From NCBI GenBank assembly GCA_002869685.1, contig PKUE01000007.1, positions 1 to 64,000 of the forward strand: DNA of 64,000 bases. The letters are read 5' to 3'. Numbering within the stretch: the first letter of the stretch is position 1; each line of letters starts with the position of its first letter. The translations under genes were made by a program, and so were the position numbers. This DNA comes from Desulfuromonas sp. GTDB lineage: Bacteria; Desulfobacterota; Desulfuromonadia; Desulfuromonadales; Desulfuromonadaceae. The notes under the pieces are model-generated. The model had not been told where the DNA came from. It saw nothing but the letters and a program-made list of their open reading frames with translations, and ran no database searches. Below, in pieces: positions 1 to 7,625 of the stretch.

Positions 1-770
1 CAATGCAGCGCCTGTTCTACCGCCAGAATCAATCCGCAACCATCACGCGCCGGTGCCGTAATATGATTGGCGTCATTGGCAATCCCCCAACCACACAGCT
101 CAATGTCGGTAGCTAATCCGTTGTCTCGCGCACTGTCCTCGTCCATCAGCACCACAGCTGTCGCGGCTTCTCCCAAGGTCAAACCACTGCGCTCAACATC
201 AAAGGGGCGGCTGGGATGACGGGATAACGCCTGCAGGGCCGAGAAACCCGACAGCACAAATTCGCTGACCAGATCGGCACAGACCACAACCACGCAGCGT
301 GCCTGACCGTGAGCAATCAGTGATGCTCCGCGGGCAATCGCCTGAGTCGATGACGCACAGGCAGCATTAATATTCTGGCCGCAATCGGTCAAAGCCAGTC
401 TGTCGGCGACCCAACGGGTCATGGCCAGTGGCAGCGACGCCTGCAGTTGAGCCGATGCCAGTCCCTCTCGCCGGCCCTGTTCCAACAGGTCAATCGCCCC
501 TTTGGTCGTGGCAGTGAACAAACGGGTATCGGCAGGTAACTCAGGCAGTTGGCCGAGCAACTGATCCAGCAACGGATACAACCGCGTCCCTTGACGGTCC
601 GCATCCAGTCCGGGCACACAGGCCGCAACATTGGACAGGTAGTGCGCCGTTTCGAACCGCTCCACAGCGGCGATGGCGGTTTGACCGGCTTTCAAATCAG
701 CCCAGGTGGTCTCAAGAGAGGTTCCCAGCCCGGTGACAGCACAGCCATGGGTGATGACAACATTCTTCAC
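1..770 (-). CDS. Ketosynthase / chain-length-factor-like protein, ApeC type (partial, C-terminus off left edge)
   Basis: This reading frame is missing from the ORF track because it runs off the window. It starts at a GTG (770-768) that overlaps the thioesterase stop in a GTGA junction, and about 256 codons are visible. The thiolase-fold N-terminus (VVITHGCAVTGLG) and a nucleophile motif NAACASS, with the cysteine near residue 138, are clear. The cysteine comes about 25 residues earlier than in FabF. The stretch SGFSALQALS followed by RPFDVERSGLTLGEAA resembles ApeC, the partner that pairs with the ApeO ketosynthase in aryl polyene synthases. The cysteine is retained, so it could be catalytic or act mainly as a chain-length factor. 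The downstream histidines are out of view. It is the last visible gene of the polyketide operon. Confidence 0.8.
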   Translation of the reverse strand, partial: MKNVVITHGCAVTGLGTSLETTWADLKAGQTAIAAVERFETAHYLSNVAACVPGLDADRQGTRLYPLLDQLLGQLPELPADTRLFTATTKGAIDLLEQGRREGLASAQLQASLPLAMTRWVADRLALTDCGQNINAACASSTQAIARGASLIAHGQARCVVVVCADLVSEFVLSGFSALQALSRHPSRPFDVERSGLTLGEAATAVVLMDEDSARDNGLATDIELCGWGIANDANHITAPARDGCGLILAVEQALH

Positions 771-1231
771 AACAGGGTTCCTTCTTTCCAACGACGCAAA
801 AAGTCCTGATAAAACGGTGGCGGCACCACCATCAGATTATGATCCGTATCCAGCAGCATCTGCACGCTGTAGCCACGCGTCACCACCTGCTGTTGCTCAT
901 TTCTTAATATGAATTCGTAATTCAGCCGCGCCGCTTCCGTCCAATGCCACACGCCCTCAATGGTAAACCATTCTTCAAAACGCAACGGCTGGACATAATC
1001 GATGTGCAGTTTTTTGATCGGAGCGACCACCCCCTGTGCATAAAAATCCATGTAGCCCAGGCCATAGCAGGCGCCCAGCGCGACACGGGCATCCTCGAAA
1101 TAACTCGGATAGCGGCCATGCCAGACAATTCCCACTGCATCCACTTCTTCAAAACGCACTTGCCTCTTAACCGTCAGTGTTAACGGTGAGGGCGCATCTT
1201 CGACCGCGGGAAACCAGCTTTTTTTTGCCAT
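767..1231 (-). CDS. Hotdog-fold acyl thioesterase (4-hydroxybenzoyl-CoA thioesterase/YbgC type)
   Basis: This is a 154-residue single hotdog domain. The family active-site segment FEEVDAVGIVWHGRYPSYFE covers about residues 27-46, with the expected catalytic Asp near 31 and the HGRY loop. In aryl polyene clusters a thioesterase of this family is thought to edit or release ACP-bound acyl chains. The start ATG follows a GGAAAGGGAAAC ribosome site. The gene lies 16 bp after the dehydratase and overlaps the next ketosynthase by 4 bp, so translation is probably coupled. Family membership is clear; that the substrate is an aryl polyenoyl or coumaroyl thioester is inferred from context. Confidence 0.85.
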   Translation of the reverse strand: MAKKSWFPAVEDAPSPLTLTVKRQVRFEEVDAVGIVWHGRYPSYFEDARVALGACYGLGYMDFYAQGVVAPIKKLHIDYVQPLRFEEWFTIEGVWHWTEAARLNYEFILRNEQQQVVTRGYSVQMLLDTDHNLMVVPPPFYQDFLRRWKEGTLL

Positions 1232-1247
1232 CGTGTTTCCCTTTCCG

Positions 1248-1616
1248 TCAGACCGACGTCAACCAGAAGGACGAGGCCAATTCGTCGCCAACATGCAGAG
1301 TGGCATCAATCACTGCTTTGCCGCGTACCATTTTAGCAACGCAGCAGATATCGATACGTTCCGCCGGTCGTAACTGACGGTGAAACTTCGCCCGTTCAAC
1401 CGCTGTCGGCGCGTGCGAAATCAACTGCCCCTGCTCGGCGACAAGCTGTGCCATCAACACCTGGATCACCGCCGGAACAATCGGATAGCCGGGGAAATGC
1501 CCACCAAAGCCGATAAATGACTCAGGCAGAATGAAGGACTGCTCAACCCTCTCACCATCGACGACGACATCACCACAACAGCAGTGATTCAATTCAGAAC
1601 GTAATGGACTGTTCAT
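1248..1616 (-). CDS. FabZ/ApeI-like 3-hydroxyacyl-ACP dehydratase
   Basis: I chose the ATG at 1616, not the track start at 1640. It forms an ATGA overlap with the previous stop and follows GAAGAGGTG at good spacing, giving 122 residues. The protein is a small hotdog with the FabZ signature GHFPGYPIVPAVIQ, containing the active-site histidine near residue 40. In FabZ the next helix reads LQIEAMAQ with a catalytic Glu. Here it reads IQVLMAQ, so that acidic residue appears absent. It may need a partner such as the ApeP-like dehydratase encoded upstream, which keeps an acidic residue. The presumed job is removing water from beta-hydroxyacyl-ACP during polyene growth. Confidence 0.75.
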   Translation of the reverse strand: MNSPLRSELNHCCCGDVVVDGERVEQSFILPESFIGFGGHFPGYPIVPAVIQVLMAQLVAEQGQLISHAPTAVERAKFHRQLRPAERIDICCVAKMVRGKAVIDATLHVGDELASSFWLTSV

Positions 1617-2287
1617 AAAAGGCGCACCTCTTCCACCCACAAGGTCAACCGGTAGTGATCGCCGGTAAGAACAATTTCAGTCGGAGCCCAGACCGTGCCA
1701 AACGCTTTATAGCTGCGATAATCAACCTGCCACGGTGATGACTGGTTATCACATGATGTGCGACGCAAACTCACCGGATCGCCGGCAAAAACAAAAGAAC
1801 ATCCCCGATCCGTCGGACTCGTGAGTCGATACGGTTGTCGGGAATCGCGCTCCTGTAAACAATCTGTCCGTTGCGGTTGTGGGGAGAGAAAAATCCGCCG
1901 CACACTATCCCCGACCACCTCGACAAAACGGGGCTGCTCCTGCAACAGAGGCAGCAGATAGTGAACCGTTTCAGTGTCCGCACTCATCGACAGATCAAAC
2001 AGCTTGACTCCCATACTGTCCATAGCGACCAAGCGGGCCTCGTTAAGGCGCGTGTCAATGCGAATCACCCCTTGCAAGGGAACATCGCGCCAGGGTAAAT
2101 CGAGCACGCCACTGTGACGGCACAGATAACGCTCTCCCGAACTCAGCCAGTGACCGGCGACCAGGTCCGCCACAGACAGATTATCGACAGTGGGCGGTGC
2201 ATCAATGGGCACAGGCTTGGGAGTACATGCAACAATCAGGAACAGCAGCGCATATCCCCCCAGGCCTTTTGCTATTTTCTTCAGCAT
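1613..2287 (-). CDS. DUF3261-like outer-membrane lipoprotein of the aryl polyene cluster
   Basis: This 224-residue protein has a lipoprotein signal peptide: a hydrophobic stretch ending in lipobox LIVAC, with acylated Cys at about 21. The mature part starts with a Pro-rich linker and is mostly beta-rich with several cysteines. Position and size match the DUF3261 lipoproteins that accompany MMPL exporters and LolA-like carriers in aryl polyene clusters, where a role in placing the aryl lipid in the outer membrane is suspected. The domain assignment rests on context plus general resemblance, not on a diagnostic motif. The start follows AAGGATGGCGAG. It is 13 bp downstream of the exporter and overlaps the dehydratase by 4 bp. 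Confidence 0.65.
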   Translation of the reverse strand: MLKKIAKGLGGYALLFLIVACTPKPVPIDAPPTVDNLSVADLVAGHWLSSGERYLCRHSGVLDLPWRDVPLQGVIRIDTRLNEARLVAMDSMGVKLFDLSMSADTETVHYLLPLLQEQPRFVEVVGDSVRRIFLSPQPQRTDCLQERDSRQPYRLTSPTDRGCSFVFAGDPVSLRRTSCDNQSSPWQVDYRSYKAFGTVWAPTEIVLTGDHYRLTLWVEEVRLL

Positions 2288-2300
2288 CTCGCCATCCTTC

Positions 2301-4658
2301 TCAAGAGCGACGTTGCCGCCCTACCCAGACATAGACACTGGGAATCACCAGCAATGCCGTAATCACCGCAGTGCTGATACCAAACAAAACCGTCAAACCA
2401 ATGGATGACATGGCGGGATGACGTGCCAAGGTCAGTGACCCAAAACCAGCCAATGTGGTCAACGCCGAAACCAGCACAGCTTGATCGGTATGCATGCCAC
2501 GACCATAGTGACAACGGTTCAGCATAAAAATGCCATAATCCACGCCCAAACCAACCACCAGAATCGCCGCAATGACATTGAACAGATTAAAGGGCAGACC
2601 GAACCAGCCCATCAAACCAAACATTGCCAGCAAACCACACGCCACAGGCAATAACGCCAGCAGGACATCACTTAAGCGACGATACCAGACCACCAGGACG
2701 ATCACGACCACCAGCAACGCCCGCAGAATAAACCGACTGAAATCGGCTCCCACCTGAGCACTGAGTTGCTGACGAAAACGACCTTGATCCACCACTCGAA
2801 CGCCAGCGATGCTTTCGAGGGAAGTCTGTAGCGCCTCCTGACCGACGGTGTGATGCAGTAATGACAGAATCGCCTTACCATTCGCCAGATCATCTACCAG
2901 CAGTCCGTCAACCACGGTTCCCAACCCGGCATCACGCCAGAAGGATAAATCAAGATGCGCAGGCTCATTCTTCAATTCAAGCAGAAAGGGTTCAAATGCT
3001 GACGCCGAAAAACCCTGTTCCGTTGCAAGACGAAGGAACCGTTCAAGCGCCTCCCGATGCTCAGTCCAGAACTGCTGCCAGCGGTTCACGTTCTCCTGCT
3101 GCACATTGTCGGCCGGAATCAGCGTTGCCAATGAAACCAGGGCATCGCTCTGACCATCTTCAGCAACCAAAGCGGCAACGTGGCTGTTGCGCATCAGTGC
3201 GTCATCCACCGTCGCACCAGTGGCAAAAATCAACGTCTGACTGCGGACATCCCCCCACACCTGTTTCATCAGCTGTTCCCCCTGATCGAGGGACTGGGAC
3301 TGCACACTGAGACTGCGCAGATCACCATCAAACTGCACTTGAGGACAACCGAGAGCACACAGCGCTACCACGACCAACCATAAGAAAGTCCAGCCCGGTT
3401 TATGGTGCGGCTGTTCTTCTCGACTGCGGGCCATGACGGACTGGCTGCGACCACACAAATGGGGCATCACCACCAGAGCCAACAACAGTGCAGCAGCGAT
3501 AGCGGTCATTGAAAACACCGCCAGTTGGCGCTGACCGGGCAAATGCGAGTAGAGCAACACGGCGAACGCCATAAAACTGGTCAGGGCACTGCCGATCAAC
3601 GGTCGGCTCAAACGATTCAGTGTCACCGTTGCCGCACCACCGTGACGCAGGGCAAAAAACACGTGCAGGGTAAAATCGACGGTGATGCCAAGCAATACCG
3701 CACCAAAACCCAGCGTAATTCCGGACAAGGCCGGGAACCACAGTGCCACCATACCGGCAGCAATGCCGAGCACCGACGCGGGCAGCACAAACACCCAGAG
3801 GGCTCGAAGATTGCGCAGCAGCAGAATAAAAATGACCAGGATGGCAACACTGGCGACGGTGAACACCACGCGGATATCCCGCTGCACCGTCTGCGCATTA
3901 GCCACCGTGTAGGCGTGCCCGCTCACGACTGTGGCGCGAATGGACAGCGGCACCGCCGCTTTGACGGCCTGATCAATCCGGTCGAGCAACGCGACACTCC
4001 CGGTCAAATCGGCAATCACCACATCGGTGTCAACCATCAGCAATCGATGACGCCCATCCTGACTGACAAAAGCGGTTTGGGCCAGATCCGCACCAGCAAA
4101 AGGATTCAATTGCCGCAGATGTCCGGCAGCGAAATGCCACAACTGAAGAGGATCAGACTGCAACGTTTGCTTTGTCCACCACCCCTCCGGTGTCATCAAC
4201 TGCGTCCTGATCTCATGCAACCGCCCGAGCAAAGCGTCATCCGTCAAACGCAATTCAATCTGACGGGCATCCTGAGCGGTAAACAGTCGCGGTAACGCCT
4301 GCTGCAAATGGCTCAAAAAGCGGCCATGCCGTTGCAAAGGAGGACCATCGGTCACCCCCAGAACATGGGGTCCTTTCAAAGCGTTGGCCAGAGCCTTTGT
4401 CGTGGCCGTCAACAGCGCCTCATCAGCGGAATCAATCCGCTCCAGATCGATAAAGACCTTTTGAGCAAACGGCGCACGCTGCAACCAGGCAAAATCCTCT
4501 TTGACACGACTGCCCGCCTGATCAGGCAACATGGCATCAAGAGTTTCCTGTGGCTCAACCTGCAAAAACAAGCCGACACTGATCAGGACAAAAATGCCAT
4601 AGAGCAGATACAGCAACCGTCTGCGTAAATGAAAAAAATTGTACAGGCTTGCCAGCAT
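2301..4658 (-). CDS. MMPL/RND-superfamily lipid exporter
   Basis: This large inner-membrane transporter of about 785 residues has the duplicated RND layout. There is one N-terminal membrane helix, a periplasmic domain, a block of about five helices (roughly residues 240-400), a further helix, a second periplasmic domain and a second helix block near the C-terminus. The signature ILVVGLGVDYGIFML and its first-half counterpart LLGITVDFTLHVFF are typical of MMPL/COG4258 exporters. These sit in aryl polyene clusters and probably lift the aryl lipid out of the inner membrane. The track starts at GTG 4679 inside the LolA-like gene. I prefer ATG 4658, which lies just after that stop and behind GAGGGG, but the choice is not certain. 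Confidence 0.88.
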   Translation of the reverse strand: MLASLYNFFHLRRRLLYLLYGIFVLISVGLFLQVEPQETLDAMLPDQAGSRVKEDFAWLQRAPFAQKVFIDLERIDSADEALLTATTKALANALKGPHVLGVTDGPPLQRHGRFLSHLQQALPRLFTAQDARQIELRLTDDALLGRLHEIRTQLMTPEGWWTKQTLQSDPLQLWHFAAGHLRQLNPFAGADLAQTAFVSQDGRHRLLMVDTDVVIADLTGSVALLDRIDQAVKAAVPLSIRATVVSGHAYTVANAQTVQRDIRVVFTVASVAILVIFILLLRNLRALWVFVLPASVLGIAAGMVALWFPALSGITLGFGAVLLGITVDFTLHVFFALRHGGAATVTLNRLSRPLIGSALTSFMAFAVLLYSHLPGQRQLAVFSMTAIAAALLLALVVMPHLCGRSQSVMARSREEQPHHKPGWTFLWLVVVALCALGCPQVQFDGDLRSLSVQSQSLDQGEQLMKQVWGDVRSQTLIFATGATVDDALMRNSHVAALVAEDGQSDALVSLATLIPADNVQQENVNRWQQFWTEHREALERFLRLATEQGFSASAFEPFLLELKNEPAHLDLSFWRDAGLGTVVDGLLVDDLANGKAILSLLHHTVGQEALQTSLESIAGVRVVDQGRFRQQLSAQVGADFSRFILRALLVVVIVLVVWYRRLSDVLLALLPVACGLLAMFGLMGWFGLPFNLFNVIAAILVVGLGVDYGIFMLNRCHYGRGMHTDQAVLVSALTTLAGFGSLTLARHPAMSSIGLTVLFGISTAVITALLVIPSVYVWVGRQRRS

Positions 4659-4665
4659 CAGAGTG

Positions 4666-5325
4666 TTACAACCCCTCACGACCTGAGAACAACTGTGTTG
4701 CCAATGGCTGATTCATCTCGGTCTGACTGAAGAGAATCCGGGTATAATCACCGTCGTGTTCATGGATCTCAACTTCGGTGACATAGGCCGCAGAATCAGC
4801 GAACTGAATCAGCAGATGATCAAGAAACGCACCACCCTGCCCCTCGGGAGGGGTCAAACGCAAGCAGATCGGATCAACACCGATCAAGTCGATAGTATAG
4901 TGCGCCTTGAGCCAATCGAGATCAGCCCGCGCCCAGGCAAACAGCTGCTCGGCGATCAGACTCATGGCCGGGTCGTCCTCGAGCCGAAACGGCTCACTGC
5001 CATCGACCCGTTCGTGCCACCGTTCACCACGGTCACCATGAAGGACAAAGCCCGATCCCACCGGGGCTGTGAGCTCCCAGCGCAATTGATCAGGGCGTTG
5101 ATAGTAAAATCGCCCCTGCGAGGTTAATGTCTCTGCAAACATGCTGAGAAATTTTTCCTGAACAAAATCACTGGAGAGGGTGTCAACCTGAGCTGCAGAA
5201 GAGCGAATCTGTTCTGCCATCGACTCGGGCAACGGCTCGGAGGCACACACCGCACCAGCGTTCCATAACAGGCCGGTGATCGCAAAAACGACCCATAACC
5301 GCACCGCAATCAATCGGTAATCCAT
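4666..5325 (-). CDS. LolA-like periplasmic (lipo)lipid carrier
   Basis: This 219-residue exported protein has a signal peptide of about 28 residues (cut near CASE). The rest matches the LolA fold: an early DTLSSDFVQEKFLSMFAETL segment, then GRFYYQRPDQLRWELTAPV, which is the characteristic beta-strand pair of LolA relatives. Housekeeping LolA carries lipoproteins to LolB. Copies inside aryl polyene clusters are presumed to carry the aryl lipid or help the cluster lipoprotein. Its start overlaps the ApeP-like gene by 16 bp and its stop sits just ahead of the exporter start. This arrangement fits an export module of carrier, MMPL pump and lipoprotein. Confidence 0.85.
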   Translation of the reverse strand: MDYRLIAVRLWVVFAITGLLWNAGAVCASEPLPESMAEQIRSSAAQVDTLSSDFVQEKFLSMFAETLTSQGRFYYQRPDQLRWELTAPVGSGFVLHGDRGERWHERVDGSEPFRLEDDPAMSLIAEQLFAWARADLDWLKAHYTIDLIGVDPICLRLTPPEGQGGAFLDHLLIQFADSAAYVTEVEIHEHDGDYTRILFSQTEMNQPLATQLFSGREGL

Positions 5326-5747
5326 AATTTCAGACTCCCTTCAGCGACAATTTCATCACCCCGCCGGATCACACCATCAACCACTGAAAACCCTTCGAGA
5401 TGCCCGGAGGGATCAATATCGATCGTCAATCGGTCACCGACAAACACTTTGGCCAGCATGCTGACTTTACGCGCACCCACCAGATAACCCTGACGAACCG
5501 CAACGCCATCACGAGTGTCTTCGTACCCTTTGATCGTCGCGTAACCCTGTGCAATCAGTTCAATCATAGCCACCGCTTCAAGAGTGCCGTCATCATTGAC
5601 GAACAGATCGTCACGGCGCACCTCGCTGACCACTGTCCCCCGCCCGTCAGAAAAATCAATCAGGGCATCCACCAGCAGCATCGGTGGACGGTGTGGCAAC
5701 AACTGCTGTGCAGCCATCGGCAGAGTCAAGATCGGTGGTGAAGGCAT
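5310..5747 (-). CDS. ApeP-like 3-hydroxyacyl-ACP dehydratase
   Basis: This is a 145-residue hotdog protein of the ApeP/COG4706 kind. The N-terminal LLPHRPPMLLVDALIDF holds the active-site histidine, and AVAMIELIAQGYATIKGY carries an acidic residue at the helix position used by FabA/FabZ enzymes. It should dehydrate beta-hydroxy intermediates during polyene elongation. With the FabZ-like dehydratase at 1248-1616 the cluster holds two dehydratases, as aryl polyene systems usually do (ApeI and ApeP). It begins one base after the ammonia-lyase stop and overlaps the LolA-like gene, so these genes are clearly co-transcribed. Confidence 0.85.
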   Translation of the reverse strand: MPSPPILTLPMAAQQLLPHRPPMLLVDALIDFSDGRGTVVSEVRRDDLFVNDDGTLEAVAMIELIAQGYATIKGYEDTRDGVAVRQGYLVGARKVSMLAKVFVGDRLTIDIDPSGHLEGFSVVDGVIRRGDEIVAEGSLKLWITD

Positions 5748-5748
5748 T

Positions 5749-7341
5749 TTAAACCTCGCCCCAATAGCGGCTTAAATTGTCGAACAGTTGACTGGAAAAC
5801 AGTTTTTTACGCATGGCCACCAGATCATCATGAAATACCCGGCTGTTGTCATAGACCTGAAACCCGTCCTTGAGAAGAGCGTAAATCCGGGCAGTTCCAT
5901 GGCCCAAACGATCGGCGTTACGGAACGACAGTGCCTGCATATCGGCCAGCACTTCCATGGTAAGGATATGTTTGGCGTTACTCACCTGTTTGAACGCTTT
6001 ACGCGCGGCTACAGTTCCCATACTCACCACATCCTGATTCGATGCGTTACAGGAAATGGAATTGGTGCTCACCGGGTTGGCCAGTTGGCGATTCTCAGCC
6101 GTGGTCGATGTCGCCAGATACTGCGACCCCATGAAACCCATGGTAAGGCCGAGAGTACCGGGGATCAGATGCTCAGGCAATCCCTCGTTGAGATTTTTGT
6201 CGAGCAATTTATTGAGACGACGCTCCGACAGATTACACAGGGTTGACAGACTGATGCACAGGGCGTCCATGGCAAAACCGATACTCTGGCCGTGGAAATT
6301 ACCTCCGTGGATAATTTTTTTCTTGCCCGGGATAATGATCGGGTTGTCATTGGACGAGTTGGCCTCCACCTCAACGGTACGGGTGGCGCTTTCAATCATT
6401 TCGGCGGCCGGGGCCAGCACCTGTGGCGTGCAGCGGATGGAATAAACATCCTGCACATTGATGCTGGTTTCAAACACCAGCCCCTCTTGCTGCTGGTTAC
6501 GAATCCGATCATGCATGTTTTCACGTAGAGTGATATTGCCGGAACCGCGGTAGAGGTTGCGAATCGTTTCGGCAATCTCCACCTGGCCGGGATGGGGCTT
6601 GACCCGGTGCAGATCTTCGTCAAACGCATCGTCAATGCCACCAAACAGCTCAATGCCAAAAGCACCGGTCACGCAACTGACACGTAACAGCTTTTTGGCA
6701 CCAAAAATGGCAAAGGCGGCCAGCGCGGTCATGGCACTGGTGCCGTTCATCAGGGCGATACCCTCTTTATAACTCAAACGCATCGGCTCGCGACCAAGCT
6801 CGGCAAACACTTCGGCAGCCGGGCGCAGTTCATCGCGATAGTAGACGTTGCCTTCGCCGATAATCCCCAGGGCCAGATGAGCCAGATGGATCAGGTCACC
6901 GGAGGCGCCAACGCTGCCACATTCGGGGATATACGGGGCAATCCCCTCATTGATCATCCACTGCATGAACTCGAGCAGCTCAATCCGCACGCCACTGTAA
7001 CCTTTGACGAGCGTATTGAGACGCACGAGCATCACGGCGATACCGATATAGGGTTTGAGCGGGTCGCCGAGACCGGCGGCATGGCTACGAATCAGATTGA
7101 CCTGCAAAGTCTCGATCTGATTATCATCAATAATCTTATTGCACATGGGGCCGAACGAGGTATTGACGCCGTAGATGATGTGACGCGCTTGCACAGCCTC
7201 TTCCAGAAACGTGCGGCTTTCACGGCAGCGTTGCAGCGCCTGTTCATCCAGCGCGACGTTTAAATCACCGACACCAACGGCAATGATCTGTTCCACAGTC
7301 AGGTCGTTGCCGGTTAACACAACCAATTTTTGTTCTCCCAT
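5749..7341 (-). CDS. MIO-dependent aromatic amino acid ammonia-lyase, probably tyrosine ammonia-lyase
   Basis: The 530-residue protein is full length for the histidine/tyrosine/phenylalanine ammonia-lyase family. The self-cyclising triad Ala-Ser-Gly that forms the MIO prosthetic group is at about 146-148 (GSVGASGDLIHLAHLALG), and the catalytic Tyr is in IIYGVNTSFGP near 57. The selectivity pair is Ser-His at 86-87 (NLIRSHAAG). A Ser-His pair occurs in histidine lyases, but also in the Flavobacterium johnsoniae tyrosine lyase of the flexirubin type (NLIRSHSSG, from memory). Setting among polyene genes, with a CoA-ligase-like gene next door, favours tyrosine to 4-coumarate for a starter unit. 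A housekeeping histidase is the main alternative, but no hut genes are nearby. The start has a good GAGGGA ribosome site. Confidence 0.85.
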   Translation of the reverse strand: MGEQKLVVLTGNDLTVEQIIAVGVGDLNVALDEQALQRCRESRTFLEEAVQARHIIYGVNTSFGPMCNKIIDDNQIETLQVNLIRSHAAGLGDPLKPYIGIAVMLVRLNTLVKGYSGVRIELLEFMQWMINEGIAPYIPECGSVGASGDLIHLAHLALGIIGEGNVYYRDELRPAAEVFAELGREPMRLSYKEGIALMNGTSAMTALAAFAIFGAKKLLRVSCVTGAFGIELFGGIDDAFDEDLHRVKPHPGQVEIAETIRNLYRGSGNITLRENMHDRIRNQQQEGLVFETSINVQDVYSIRCTPQVLAPAAEMIESATRTVEVEANSSNDNPIIIPGKKKIIHGGNFHGQSIGFAMDALCISLSTLCNLSERRLNKLLDKNLNEGLPEHLIPGTLGLTMGFMGSQYLATSTTAENRQLANPVSTNSISCNASNQDVVSMGTVAARKAFKQVSNAKHILTMEVLADMQALSFRNADRLGHGTARIYALLKDGFQVYDNSRVFHDDLVAMRKKLFSSQLFDNLSRYWGEV

Positions 7342-7399
7342 TTTTCCCTCGTAATTTCAGATAAGAATCGTGTCCCAACAGTTCATAAACACAGTGAAA

Positions 7400-7423
7400 C
7401 ATGTGAGATGTTCACTTCACATG
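7400..7423. promoter_or_regulatory. Inverted repeat upstream of the ammonia-lyase gene (possible operator)
   Basis: CATGTGA and TCACATG form a perfect 7-bp inverted repeat with a 10-bp spacer, centred about 70 bp before the lyase start. This is the most ordered element in the 284-bp gap (7342-7625) between the ligase gene and the lyase gene. That gap is by far the longest within the cluster. I found no convincing terminator or consensus promoter in it, but its length suggests a second transcription start for the lyase-to-ketosynthase half of the cluster. The spacing does not fit the Crp pattern (6-bp spacer). Binding by any regulator is an inference. Confidence 0.4.
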
Positions 7424-7625
7424 CCATAACAATAAATTTCTTAGACAACCTCATCCGCTGACGTCATCTGCTACGCCAGTGACGAGGAGGACCCCGTACA
7501 GAGCTGCCTGCTCAACTTTATATCAACCATCAATGGCTAAGTGGATGAAACGCACAATTCGTTGACCTCAAGGGCAACAAATCGAATCCGTGAAATAAAC
7601 GGGAAAACGATTCATCGCAGGTAGA

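Noticed and set aside
3525-4295. 256-aa plus-strand ORF
   Set aside because: It lies wholly inside the MMPL exporter on the other strand and has low-complexity Gln/His/Arg-rich composition typical of an antisense shadow.
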